A stretch of 64,000 nt of DNA from Botryosphaeria dothidea (taxonomy: Eukaryota > Ascomycota > Dothideomycetes > Botryosphaeriales > Botryosphaeriaceae): contig WWBZ02000010.1 in the NCBI GenBank assembly GCA_011503125.2, forward strand, positions 558,001 through 622,000, in the 5' to 3' direction. Both the position numbers and the translations under genes were made by a program. The number at the start of each line of letters is the position of its first letter. Within the stretch, counting starts at the first letter, position 1. This document shows, one piece after another, positions 1 through 12,300 of this stretch. The notes under the pieces are model-generated. The model had not been told where the DNA came from. It saw only the letters and a program-made list of their open reading frames with translations, and did not search any database.

Positions 1-576
1 ATGTGGTGTTGGTCACATGAGCAGCAAGCCGCATCCCACAGATTCCAACACTCCAGTCAGTATAGAAGTTGGGAAGTACTGAGATAGCTGCACCCGGCCG
101 CTGCAAGGTTGCGCAAAGGAATTCATCTTGGATACCAGGGAAAACGGTCATCAACGCTCAGACGTGTAACACACCGGAAGGTGGTAGGGAGATGAAGATG
201 TGTAGCGTGGAGTGGGCAATTGTGGGGCGCGGAGCATCGCAGTTCAGCCCTTCACATACACGCATTTCATTCTAGTAGCACAGACAGAGATGAAATTGGT
301 GCAGAAGGGCCAATGCTTTACTTTTCTCCAAATTGTAGTGTAAAAAAGCATGGCCCAGATATTAAATTTGCCGGCATAAGCCTCCATTTTGCACAAGGCT
401 CTCGTATCAAAACCTTCCACAGCCTACCTATGAATCGGTTCTACGGTGACATCAACAATGGTCTCAATCCGCCTTTGGAATAAGTATGCGACCCGATTTG
501 CCGCATCATAGGACAAGAACCAGTAGAAGCACTTGCCCATTTCTGAACCTGCTATTACCACCAAGATGCGAGGTAC
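1..576. other. Unassigned flank left of the outer copia element
   Basis: No recognisable gene or repeat. Base composition is ordinary, without the TAG-rich look of the transposons beyond it. The minus strand has a coding-like stretch around 420-540 with no family match and an early stop. The sequence right of the copia element (from 16742) was contiguous with this segment before insertion, because both sides carry the 5-bp ATAAT duplication. Confidence 0.3.
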
Positions 577-581
577 ATAAT

Positions 582-843
582 TGTTGCAGTTCCCTCGGGA
601 ACTTGCTGAATGCGCAGCATATCCTTGCGTGCCTAGGGAGAGAAAACGAAGATGTAGAAGACTCTGATATCTGAAGGTAGTAACTATGGTGGCTTAAATA
701 CATGACTGTTGGGTACAAATTAGGTAGAGTTAAGGTAGTGATTGGGCAGATATTGGGTAGTGTTTTTAAGCACGGAGCAGGTTGGGTAGTAGGTAGGTGC
801 CTAAATTGCCACCGTATGCCCAAGTGATGCCTAAACCGTTACA
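582..843 (-). repeat. 3' LTR of outer copia
   Basis: 262 bp, TGTTGC at one end and GTTACA at the other. Near-identical to 16475-16736, differing mainly by C/T or G/A. The complement of a polypurine tract starts at 844, as expected for the 3' LTR of a minus-strand element. The same family occurs as a solo LTR at 20235-20500. Confidence 0.92.
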
Positions 844-2235
844 CACCCCCTTTATAATAGCTTATTGAATAGTTATTATAATAAAAAGAAATGCTAGATA
901 GGATAAATAACGGTAAATTGAGTATACTAAGTCCTAGAACGCCGAATAAGGAAGGTTTATTTTGCAATTTAAGGCCTATTCCTGGCCTATAACGGGCTTA
1001 ATATCCGTTAGGTTAAGTTATTTTACGAATTGCCTGAATCGCTGGGGCGGTAGTTGCTTTGTAAGGCCGTCCGTAATCATTTCGGCTAATAGAGACTAGG
1101 TAAGGGAAATCCGGTTCTTACGGACCTCCTGGCGTAGCCAATGGTAATAAATATCGACGTATCGTAGCTTGGTATTAAGCTAAGGTGTAGGTTCTTCGAG
1201 TAGTCGAATCGTTTGGCGGTTATCGCACTAAACATTAATAGAATAACCTGGGTTAAAGTCGAGTTCCTGGAAAAGACGTTCCCACTAAATTGTTTCTTTA
1301 GCCGTGGTTAATAGGGCTAGAAGTTTAGCTTTAGTGCTTAACGTAGTAACCGTCCGCTGCTTATTTACTATCCAGTCGATAGGGCCACCAAATAGTAAAA
1401 AGATTAAGCCTTAGTAGCTTTTCCGGGTCGTAGGGTTATTCCCGAATGAGGCGTCACTATAGGCAAGGAAAACCTGCTTTGGGGAATTTTCCCAGAGTCC
1501 TAAGAAGGAGATTGCAAGGGTCTTTATACCTAAAAGATACTCGATTACCCTATTAGCGTAGGCAAGGTGAAGAGGAGAGGGATTTTTAAGAAATTCGGAT
1601 AGCCTAGATAAGGCCTAAGTAATATCCGGCCTGGAGGTGACTACGGCGAAATTGATCGATCCGATACGCTATTGATAAGCGTATATTTCTTGCTCTATGG
1701 CCTGAGTAGTTGCTGGCAGGAGGTCCTCCTAGGGTAGCGGGGTAGAATAAGACTTCTGTTATAGGTTGAATTTTACTCCAAGTTTGTTAATATAGGAATC
1801 TTGGCAGAGATAAAGCTCTCGTTTAGCTCTATCTCTCGTAATCCTAATATTTAGGAACCAAGCAAGCTCTCCGAGCATCCGCATTTAATATACGAATACT
1901 AGCTTGCTTATAAACTAATTAGTAGTTTCCTTATCTTCGTGGCGGTAGAGGAGGTAGATATTATCTACGTAGAAGAATAGGATAAGTCCTTAGCCTTTAA
2001 AAAGGCAGTTTACTCCTGGGATAGCCTGTAGTCCAAGGGACTTAAGCGTAGTTAAGAAGTAGTTGTGCTATAGGGCTGGTGACTGGCGGAGTCCGTATAA
2101 GGCCCGTAATAGTTTAAGAACGTATAGGCTTCTTAGGCCTGGGAATTAAGCTTTAGGTAGGTCGTATCTATCTAGGATTTGGCAGAAAATTTCCTCGTCT
2201 ATAGGACTATTAATAAAGGCATTAACGGCATTAAG
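844..2235 (-). pseudogene. Outer copia reverse transcriptase and RNase H remnant
   Basis: Minus-strand translation gives copia RT and RNase H blocks in order: ALYGLRQSPAL, then FYVDNIYLL where the active site should be YVDD, then the RNase H C-terminal block LRYVDIYYHWLRQE. Many in-frame TAG/TAA codons stand for Q or W, so it is not translatable. The D-to-N change at the catalytic aspartate fits a G-to-A transition. It is separated from the integrase part by the solo LTR at 2236 and the LINE at 2460. Confidence 0.85.
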
Positions 2236-2419
2236 TGTCAGGGCTCAACCTCAGGATGATCGCTGAAAGGTATATTGCGCTATGTACGTTAAGCTAGACT
2301 TAAGGAGAAAGAAGAGAAGACGTAGAAGAAAGGAAAGAGTTATATACAAGGGAGGCTTGGCGTCACGTGACCCGCCGATGATCCTCTGAGGCTTGATCCT
2401 GAGGCTTCAGACTCTAACA
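2236..2419. repeat. Solo LTR inserted in outer copia
   Basis: 184 bp, TGTCAGG..CTAACA, flanked on both sides by TTAAG (2231-2235 and 2420-2424), a clean 5-bp target duplication. It contains the palindrome gtcacgtgac. A 77-bp piece of the same family lies at 37924-38000 in the other orientation. No internal region, so probably the product of LTR-LTR recombination. Confidence 0.88.
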
Positions 2420-2459
2420 TTAAGTTATAGGGTTTCTAGGTCGAATACTACCGTAATAG

Positions 2460-3090
2460 CTAGGGGAAAACTCACTCGGCCATCATCCTCAGCACCACAA
2501 ACCCCGAAACCGCCAACTAGATCATTGATAAGGGGCTTGTTATTAACTTTGCTATCCATATAGCGCAGTACTATAACGCAGCCTTTACAGTAACCCAGTG
2601 TTTCAAGTGCCAGGCCTACGGACATATCACCAACCATTATAAAAAGGAGGAAAAGTGCGGACAGTGCAGTAAGGCACATAATACTAGGGACTACCCTAAG
2701 GAAAGTATACAGTGCGCAAACTGCTCTCAAAAGCACACAGCCTAGAGCAACTCCTGCCTAGCACGCAGAGCCTGCCATGCTAAGGCCGCCTAGGCCCGCC
2801 TAGCAGCACCAGAAAGGCACCGGGAAGGACCCCTGATAACCAAAACACAGCCTCAAACTAACTAGTTGACCGTTGGACCAAGGAAGAGGATTAGGGAGGA
2901 GGAGCCGGTCAAGAGGGGACCAGGCAGGCCAAGAGACTTAAGCCGCCCCCCGCCTCCTAACCAAATGAGGTTTACCGGACTCAACAGCTCACAACACGCC
3001 TTAGAGGAGCCCGCGGGAACTCCCTCCTCACAGCCCACACTACTAGCCCCCTCGCAGCCGGACCTAGAGATGGAAGGAAGTCAATGTTAG
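2460..3090 (+). pseudogene. LINE ORF1 (gag-like, CCHC zinc knuckles), 5'-truncated
   Basis: The frame carries serial CCHC-type knuckles beginning QCFKCQAYGHITNHY and continuing with CGQCSKAHNTRDYPK and CANCSQKHTA, as in gag-like ORF1 RNA-binding proteins of Tad1/I-clade LINEs. A basic proline-rich tail follows. The N-terminal half seen in the copy at 49265 is missing. A TAG interrupts the frame after the knuckles. The stop at 3088-3090 overlaps the ORF2 start at 3084 (ATGTTAG), which may be a stop-start coupling arrangement. Confidence 0.8.
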
Positions 3091-6000
3091 ACATAGGCTC
3101 TCTCTCTATTGTACAGTATAACGTCCATAAGAGCAAGGATAGGGTAATGCTCCCGCTCTTCAAGGAAGTGGACCCAAAGATCCACTATATCCTAGCTATC
3201 CAGGAACCTTGGAGGAACCCGAGGGTCAAGACAACAGCAAGACACCCTGCCTACTATACAGTTTTTCCCTAGGAGGGAGTAGCAAGAACCTGCTTCTTTA
3301 TAAGCAAGGCCATTAGCCCCGACTTCTGGCAAGCAACAGTCCATTCACCAGATCTCATCACACTATCCCTCATTACTAGGACATATACAATCTACATCTA
3401 TAACTGCTATAATCCCCCGCCAGCCTCTTATACTAGTACAGCGCTAGAAACCCTATCTCTTCTACCGGAAGTTCTTAGAAAACCAGGGGAGCACATTCTC
3501 CTAGGGGACTTTAACCTCCACCATCCTATCTGGGGAGGTATAACCTCCCTAATACACCACACCCTAGCGGATAACCTAATTGAGATAGCTACCGCAGCTA
3601 ATCTTAACCTAGCCCTTCTAAGGGGCACTATTACTAGACGAGATAGTAGCAGCGAGAGTACTCTAGACCTTGTCTTTATATCACGGTGGCTAGAGAAGAG
3701 AATCCTTAGCTGTAGAGTTAGCCAGGAGCTCGAATCATCCTCTGACCACCTACCTATCCTCACTACACTTGATTTTTCTCCTACCCCCGTAGAACTACGC
3801 CCCCTAAGGCCCTAGTGGAAGAAAGCAGACTGGAAGAGAACTAATAATATGCTCCAATTAAAGCTCGAACACCTTAAAGCAACCCCTCTTAACACTAAAG
3901 CAGACCTAGATCACTTTACTATACTACTCTAGGAGGCCATCCAAAGGATAATCCAGGAGACCATCCCAGTAGCGAGACCCTCGCCCTGGGCCTCTATATA
4001 ATGGACAAAGGAGTATTCGGACCTAGTGCACCAGGCTAGAGCAGCTAGAAGGAAGTGGACGGCCATAGGGAGGGAGGAGGACTGGGTAGTATACTAAACT
4101 ATTGCTAATAGCAAGAAGAGGCAGATCAGAAGAGATAGAACAAAAGCATGGCGCAGAACAGTAGCTAAGATTACTTCGGACCCATCTACACTCTAGAAGC
4201 TCTCAAAGTGGGCAAGAACAAGGGCACTGGAACCTCCAGCCCTACCTCAGTTCCCACCCCTCCAGGGAGCAGATGAACAACTACATTACGATAACCAGTC
4301 CAAGGCAGAAATCCTTACCAACCAGTTCTTCCCACCTCCCAGGGCCACCGACCTCTCAGATCTGGATAGGTATATATACCCAGTGCCAGTAGAGATTCCC
4401 CAAGACCTTACTGAAGAGCAGGTCCTCTATACCATCAAGAAGCTTCCCCCAGACAAGGCACCAGGCCCAGACAAGATCACCAATAGGTTCCTAAAGCAAT
4501 GCGCTAAGACACTAAGGGGACCCCTCACCAGGCTCTTCCAGGGATGCCTCGCACTTGGATACCACCCTAGATAGTTCAAAAGCTCTATTACCGTAGTCCT
4601 TAGGAAACCACAGAGGGACGACTATACCAAAGCTAAGTTATTTAGGCCGATTGCTTTACTTAATACGCTAGGGAAGCTACTTGAGAGGATTATAGCAGAT
4701 AGAATCTCCTAGGCTACTGAAGCATACGGCCTGCTCCCTAATACATAGATGGGAGCTAGGAGAAACAGATCCGCAGTAGCAGCTCTTGACCTGCTCATAG
4801 AACAGATCCATACTATCTGGGCACAAGACCCAGGGCTAGTGGCTTTAGTCCTTAGCCTGGATATCTCGGGAGCATATGACCACGTATCTCATAGAAGGCT
4901 TCTCTACAATATGAGGATGGCAAAACTCCCAGAATGGGTAGAAAGATTCACCCGATCCTTTCTACAGGACCGTACCACTTAGCTATCCTTCGGAGACTTC
5001 ACCAGTCCACCAATCTAGACCTCAACCGGGATTCCCCAGGGATCCTCACTATCGCCGATACTCTACCTATTCTTTGCATCTAACCTACTTACACAGCTAC
5101 GCAGGGGCAATACCTTCCCCCTTGGATTCGTCGATAATACTAATATTCTAACCTTTAGTAGATCTACAGAATAGAACTGTAGGACACTAGAGGGAGCACA
5201 TCAAATTTGCGAGCACTAGGCAGCTACCCACGGGTCAGCTTTCTCGCCCGACAAGTATTACCTTATTTATTTTACAAGGAAACTAAGGAGATTTAATATG
5301 GCAGCAGGGATCCGTATCCCTGGATTTGCTGGATGCCTAGAGCCTATAATTAAGATTCTAGGAGTCCACGTAGATAATAAGCTTAGATAGGGACCCCATA
5401 TTAGGGAAACAGGAGCTAAGGCAATCAAACAGTACATATCTCTCTCTAGACTCGCGGCGTCTACCTGGGGAGCCTCATTTACTAAAGCCCGTTATATCTA
5501 TGCGGCCGTGGTAAGGCTAGTCCTCACCTACGGCTGTAGGGTATGGCATACCCTAGAGGGAATCCCAGGGTGGAGAAAAACAACCATCTAGCTACTAAAG
5601 AAGATCCAAAACCAGTGCCTACGCACTATCTCAGGGGCGTATAAGTCAACTAGCATACAAACCTTGGAGCATGAGACAGGGATTCCCCTACTCTCACTAC
5701 ACCTAGACGAACTAGCACTAGCCTAGGCTATTAGAGCTAGGGATGGCCTAGTCGCGATAGTAGTAGAGGAAACTTGCCAGAGTATTAAATAGATAGCTCG
5801 GGCTACTCTAAGTACTAGAGGCGCCACTAGCCCTGCTAGAAGAACCCTGCTTAGAAAAAAGGCAAACTTACTTCTCAACTACTGCCCCTCTACCTACCAG
5901 AGTCTCCCGGAGCGAATAAAGCTACGTATAGCATATAGGAACAAGTGGAAGGAGAGATGGACAAAGTCTACTAGCTAGGGAAGATAAGATAAGCTAGTAG

Positions 6001-6428
6001 CCCAAAGCACACAGTGGAACCCAAAAATCAGACAAATCCACAGCGAACTATCCAAGCCACAGAGCACACTCGCCACCCTACTACGTATAGAGCATATTAG
6101 ACTAGAGGACTTCCTCTTAAGGCGCAAGGTGCCAGGGCACCCTAGTCCTGCCTGTCCATGCGGCTGGCATAGACAAACCCCAAAGCATATCCTCCTCTTC
6201 TGCCCCCACTTCCAATAGGGCAGGGCACAGATGCTCCAAAGGGCAGGGACCACGGACTACTACTCCCTCCTCTCAACAAAGAAGGGGATTAAAGTAGTAA
6301 TAGACTGGTTCTTACGCCTAGGGCTGCTCAAGCAATTTAGCCTAGCAAGGGAACTAATATAGGAAGATAACCAGGAAGAGGAACTAGGAGGACAACCAGG
6401 ACCACCAGGACCACTAGGACCCGGATAA
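3084..6428 (+). pseudogene. LINE ORF2: endonuclease and reverse transcriptase, RIP-broken
   Basis: Starts at the ATG overlapping the ORF1 stop. An exonuclease/endonuclease/phosphatase domain comes first (IVQYNVHKSKD, LLGDFNLHHPIWG, SSDHLPI near the end), then the RT domain (DKAPGPDKITNRFLK, FRPIALLNTLGKLLERII, LSLDISGAYDHVSH, TGIPQGSSLSPILY, catalytic FVDN for FVDD), then a C-terminal zinc motif (CPCGWHRQTPKHILLFCPHF). I see no RNase H. About two dozen in-frame TAG/TAA codons replace W or Q. The FVDD-to-FVDN change alone should kill the polymerase. It would normally nick target DNA and prime reverse transcription there. Confidence 0.88.
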
Positions 6429-6664
6429 CTACGAGGATAAGGACTAAAGAGATAGGTCTAGTAGGTGAATATAGGGCTGCTATAGCAGCCGCTACTGGTA
6501 AGAAGGAAAAACAAGAACTAGTATAGGATAGCATGCCTAGAGAGAGAGGAGGGGTTTTTGCCAGACGAAAAGGTTTTCCCCCTCGTGTAAAATAACTACA
6601 GATAGCCAGCCCCGCATGGACCCGTAAGGGAACTATATCGGGAAGAAATGAATTTATCTATCTA

Positions 6665-8362
6665 AAAGTTCTTCTTATTCTTCCCCTAAGATTTATAATA
6701 AATCTAGGTCTTCTAGCGTATAGAACTCGTTCTCGTTAAAGGTAATATCTCTCGTTCTAATAACCTTACGTAGGCTTAGTACCTAAATGCGGTAGATATT
6801 CGTGGAATCGTATCCAACGAGATATCCAATATAGGCTCGTTCGGTAAGTTTATGTATACGGGGAATTAGGTGCCGTAGGGGATACGCTTTATAGCCGTAT
6901 GCCCGTAGGTGAGAAGCCTTAGGCTTATTACCTATAATAACTTTAAAAGGAGTTTTCTAGTCTAAACGTTCTTAAGGGGTACGATTAAGGATATAGCCCG
7001 CGGCTTTAACAACTTCTAGCTAGAGAGATTAGGGTAGCTTAGAGCCGATTCTTATTGCTCTAGCCTTAACTTAAAGAATTCCTCCGAATCGTTCTAAATA
7101 ACCGTTTTATACTAGCGTGTGCGGGGCTGAAATTTCGAGCGTAATTCCCCTAGATCTTAGCTCTTCCTAAAATTAAGTACTAAGAGTTCTTTCTCCGTTA
7201 GTCCTAAAGAAGACTACGGTACCCTTATATCGCTTAGATATTAGATTTAGGATAAATTTAATAATACTAGGTACATCTAATTTATTCGGGTGCGTAAAAG
7301 TAAACTAAAAGCTAGTACTATAGCAAGCGAGGTAGGTTACCCAGCGATCCTAATTATAGGCCTGCCCAGCTTCTATTAAATTATATATAATTTTCTAGAA
7401 AGGTTTAGTGTCTAGTTCCTCCTAATTAGGGCTTTTCGAGATAATTCTATAAGCCTTTAATAGGGTATAGGTCTCGCATTCTTAGGTAACCGGAGCTAGG
7501 TCCGATTAAGGGATAAGTTTAGCTCTATCGAGAGCCTTAGGGATTTAGTCAATTACCTTAGGTCTAGCATAGGCAAGAATCTAGTGCTATTAAGCCGGAG
7601 AGGCTCGTTTAATAGCTAGTTAAGATCGAGTGCTGGTATACGCTTAAGGTGTCTCCGTAGTGTTGTCTTAAAGTAAGAATTGGCCCTTATTCGGCGTAAT
7701 AAGGCAAAGGTCTTGGTTATCTCGTACTAGGCGTATTCGCCGAGTATCCTAGTGCACCCCCTTAGCTAATAGTAGCTTAAGGGACACGAGATTAGTAAGA
7801 AAGGTCGGAATATAGGCCGTGTTTAGAAGGGTTATGATACCCGTCCTAGTAGGGGTTTAAACGCGTAATTTGTAGGTACTAAAGAACTCTATCTAAAGAG
7901 TCTGGTTGCCTATAAGGAGCTTATCCTAAGGACCTGCATTTCGCGTTTTAGTAAAGTAATTAAGGTTGTTGCAAACATAGATATTAGTACTAGAATCGAG
8001 TATCTAGGAGCTTCGTAGGCTATAGTTAATCGCTAGAGTGCCTACTAAATAGGCTTAATAGGTTACTATAAATGCTCCTACGTCTTAATTCTTAGCTAAA
8101 TCCTTAGGTTAATTCTCCTCCTTTACTTAGGTTTAAGGTCGTTAACGTTATTAATAAGCTTCCTATTTAGCAAGCGCCTATTAAACCTATTTCTTATTTT
8201 TCGGGTTTTATAGGAATTTATCTACCCTTTCTTAAGCATTCTTTTTAGGCTTCTAGCTAGAAGGCCTAATCTTTAGGTTAAAATACCTATAGTCTACAAA
8301 GTATTCCCTTCTCCCGCATAGGTATTAAGGTAGTAGTTTTCGCTAGTTTCCTGCCTAATCTT
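6665..8362 (-). pseudogene. Outer copia integrase and upstream pol/gag remnant
   Basis: AT-rich, stop-filled sequence collinear with the younger copia at 9102-14506. The part near 6780-7100 matches the end of the integrase (compare the block at 11654-12004), and higher coordinates run toward gag. No long frame survives. Assignment rests on position between the RT part (844-2235) and the gag part (15597-16474) and on patchy similarity. Confidence 0.65.
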
Positions 8363-9101
8363 TTCCGCTAAGTATAGATAGATAGATAAATTCATTTTCT
8401 TCCCGATATAGCTCCCTTTTAGGTCTATACGGGGTAGGCTATCTGCGATATTTTATACGAGGGGAAAAACCCGGTCTTCTAGGTGGAAAACCCCTCCTTT
8501 CTTCTTAGGTTAGTTGCCCCTACTTATTCCGTTTTCCCTGCTTACCGGTAGAAGCTACCATAATAGCCCTATATTAGCTAGGTATTAGCCTTTTAGCTCT
8601 CTCTTTCTCCTGTGCCCTAGTACTAGTCTTCTTAGCCAAGGTGCTGGTCTTCCTGGCCAAGGTCCTGGTCCTCCTGGCTACAATCCTAGTCCTCCTAGTG
8701 GTTCTCCTAGTAGACCTCCTGGGCCTCCTCGTCTATCTCTCTTACCAAACTAAATTAATTTAGCAGCCCTAGACGTAGAAACCACTTTATTGCTACTTGG
8801 ACCCCTTTCCTTGTTAATAGGAGGGTATAGTAGTCTATAGTTTCTGCTAGTTGGAGCATCTGTGCTCTACCTTCTTAGAATTGGGGACAGAATAGAAGAA
8901 TGTGCTTTAGTGTTTGCCTATGCTAACCATATAGGCAGGCTAGGCTAGGGTAGCCTGGTACCTTACGCCTAGAGAGAAAGTCTTTAAGGCTAATATATTC
9001 TATTCGTAGTAGGGTAAGGAGGGTGCTTTGTGGTTTGGTAAGTTCACTATGGAGCTGCCTGATTTTTGGGTTCCAGGATATGCCTTGGGCTACTGGCTTG
9101 T

Positions 9102-9249
9102 TGTTGGTATGTTGATGAACAATGATGATCTATTGATGATTGGCATGAGGAGGAAGGGCGTAGGTGGCCCACCCTCCTTATATACGTAAGTGAGTGACTA
9201 AGCTATCTGGTGTTGCAAAAGCAATATACAAAACACGTGATTTCCAACA
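9102..9249 (-). repeat. 3' LTR of younger copia
   Basis: 148 bp, nearly identical to 14359-14506; TGTTGG/CCAACA ends. A TATATA motif sits near the middle. A diverged solo relative is at 40002-40150. Confidence 0.93.
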
Positions 9250-9391
9250 CACCCCCTTCGCGTGGTGTCCGATCGGGCAGTGCGCGATAATCTGCTTAGT
9301 GTTGACCTTTAACAGTGTGAAAGGAACGTGATTACCGAAATATATAAATAAAATGGTGATAATCTGGTTTAAGCGGTGTGTACGCTTATAA

Positions 9392-12300
9392 TTACTGTTG
9401 TAGTAATGAGAGGCCTAAGCCTTGCACAAAGTGGGCGTGCTTTTGCTTTGTTAACGGCTTTGTGAGACCGTCTGCGATTATCTGAGCTGTTAGTGTCTAT
9501 TTGAAGTGAACGTTGCCTGCTTAAGTCTCTTGCCTAAGCCAGTGGTGATAGATATCAACGTGACGAAGCTTCGTAACAAGCTTTCCGACGTTCTCTTCCA
9601 TAAGGCGGAGCGTCTATATGTTGTTATACTCGATCTAAACGAGGTGACCTGGCTTAAATTAGATGCCTCTGAAGAAGCGTTTCTACTAGTATGCTTACTT
9701 AGCAGTCTCTAATAGAGCGAGGAGCTCTGCTTCCGTTATTGAGGTCGTTACTATTGGTTGCTTGGAGGCTTTCTAGTCCACGGGTCCGTCGAACAGCATT
9801 ATAAGTAATCCTTGGTAACTACGGCGTGTAGCCGTGTTATTTGCGAAGGATATATCACTGCTAGGCACGAAGATGCGTTAATTATTTGCTACGTTGCCGT
9901 TATATATAATTACGAGGTTCTTCGTGTTTACGAGATATTCTAGGAGGCGGTGTACAAGATAGAGGTGTCGCTTAGAAGGGTTCGTTAAATACGCAGAGAG
10001 GGCTAAGTAGGCGTAGCCTATATTAGGTCTCGTGCTAATAGCAGCGAACTGGGCAGATCCTATCTTGCTCTAGAACGTGTGGATGTCTTAAGGTGTTGTA
10101 TGAGCCTCGTTATTTGGGGTAGGTAGGTCCTCTATCGGAAGAGGCGTGGCAACCGATGATTCTTTGACGTTATATTTAGCCCTAAGGCTAGTAAGGTATG
10201 ACTCCTGTGATAGCTATAGCAGTTACTTACTTCGATCACGGACGATTCGTAAAGCTAAGAACTACTGAACTTCTCCTATCTTACGTATCTCGTAGCGCTA
10301 AAAGAGGTCTTGTTCGAATACGTGCGCGAATAGCTTATCCTTCTTAGGAAAGGCCATGATAATATCGTCTACGAAGAAGAATATAAAGAGGTACTCGTTT
10401 GCGTAGAGATATGGAGCATCTGGTATAGGCTTAAGTCCCAGGTCTTTGAGCGTGGCTTGAAAGTACTTTTGCCACAACGCTGGCGACTCTTTAAGCCTAT
10501 AGAGAGCTTTCTTAAGCAACAAGATCTTCCTATAAGGAAGTATTATGCCTTCTAGTGCTCGGTAGAAGGTTGGTTAATCGAGAGGGATATAAGGAAAGGC
10601 ATTAACGACGTCGTATTACCATATCTCGAGGTCGAATGCGTAGATAATCGCCATAAGCGTGCGAAAGATGCGGAAGGCAAGGGTAGCCGTATATGTGTCT
10701 TGGTAGGAGACTTGGAGGTCACCTCGTACGCATACTCGTGCCTTGATCTTAGTGAGATATCCCTTCTTATCGAATTTGTATTTGAAGACCCATGTAAGAG
10801 GAATGACCTCTTTGTTGGCCTTGCGTGCTTAATCCTCGTCTACAACGATCCACACCCCCTTACTATTGCCTTCCTGCAGCTCACGGTAGAGTGCTTAAAA
10901 GAGATAAGGCTTGAGTTGGTGTTTGAGGATGTCCTTATAGTAACGAGGCTCGGGCGGAAGGTCGTCCCGATGAATGCGTGGTAGAGGAGGAAGCTCCTCT
11001 AACTAATATGAGGGTGGAGGATCCTCGTGTGCAGTAGGTTGAGATGTTTGCTCGTGATTACCCGTAGGAGCGTGTTTAAGCAGTGCACACATGCTCGCGG
11101 CGAGAAAGGTCTGCTCACAGTGAGCGTTACTGATAACCTTCGCGGCATGCGCAGCTCTTCTTCGATTCCTTGGACCTTCGATGATAAGGTTCGGGTTGGG
11201 GTCCGCGTTGATATTGGCTGCAAGGGGTGCACGATTGCCCCGTGCTGCTCCTGGGTCAGGCTTAGTATCGTATTAAACAGGGAGGAGACGACTAAGGCGT
11301 CCCTCTTGCTGTTGTTCGTCTTCCTCACCCCCTGAGGTGTGCGAGTCTCTGAGAGTAGGTGACGGCAAGACGTTATCGCTTGGTGGGTGTGGTATGCTGT
11401 TGTCCGTGGTGGACGGCGATGGTGTATGTAGTTGAGTATGTTGTATATCTGGTTTATTAGGCAGTATGCCTTGTTGTTGTCCATCTGATAACGAAGTAGG
11501 TTATTCTTCTATATCAGTGGCTTGCTTATAAGTAACCTCCTCATCTTCACTGGATAACGAATCTAACGTGATGAGGTCCTCAGAGCCCAGACGGATGCGA
11601 GGAATTACCTCCTGAGGCTCCTCTTCTATATCCTCGATTTCTTGATACTGCTCTTACTCATCTGGTGAGTATTTTGATGACTCGTCAAAACTGACGTCTC
11701 TTGAGCGGATGATACGGTCCCCTGGTGGATACCATATCCGGTATATGTTGGTGGAGTCATACCCAACAAGATAGCCAACGAGGGCTCGTTCTTGGAGCTT
11801 GTTACTACGCGGGATGGTTTTGTTAAGGGCGTAGGCCTTGCATCCGTAGACTCTCATGTGAGCTACGTTTGGTTTAATGCCATGAGCAAGCTCGAAGGGC
11901 GTCTTCCACTTGAGGACTTTGCTTGGCGTCCGATTGTGTATGTACGTTGCTGCTAGGACTATCTCTGGCCATAGGCGTTCAGGGAGGTTTGCCCCGATAC
12001 GCATTGCTCGTGCTTTGATGATAATAGACTGACTAGTTCTCTCGGCATGTCCGTTCTAAGCAGGTATATAGGGTGCTGAGACCTCTATTGTGATTCCTCT
12101 TCGCTTAAGTTCAGCCTTAAACGCGGTGTTAAGTAATCTTTCGCCATTAGTTCGAAAGAACGCAGTGAGAGCGTCAAAGCGACGTTCGATCATACTTAGA
12201 ATATCGAGAATGAGCGTGTTGTAGTCTGATTTGAGCATATAGGTGCGGGTGAAGACATAGTTGCTCTTTATACACTCGATATGAGTAATCCACTCGTGTT

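Larger units (their letters stand above)
2460..6664 (+). mobile_element. Tad1/I-like LINE, copy 1, 5'-truncated
   Basis: Non-LTR retrotransposon starting inside ORF1 (compare the full-length copy at 49262-54596) and ending in a conserved 3' tail with tctatcta repeats. It lies in the outer copia, between its RT and integrase parts. Least mutated of the plus-strand copies: the ORF1 zinc-knuckle cysteines and long ORF2 stretches are still readable. I found no target duplication, so one junction is probably lost. Confidence 0.88.

Noticed and set aside
506..823. 105-codon minus-strand frame (and its twin at 16474-16716)
   Set aside because: Lies within the copia LTR; chance reading frame of the repeat.
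10999..11484. 161-codon minus-strand frame and its plus-strand opposite
   Set aside because: Out-of-frame reading of the younger copia polyprotein between integrase and RT.
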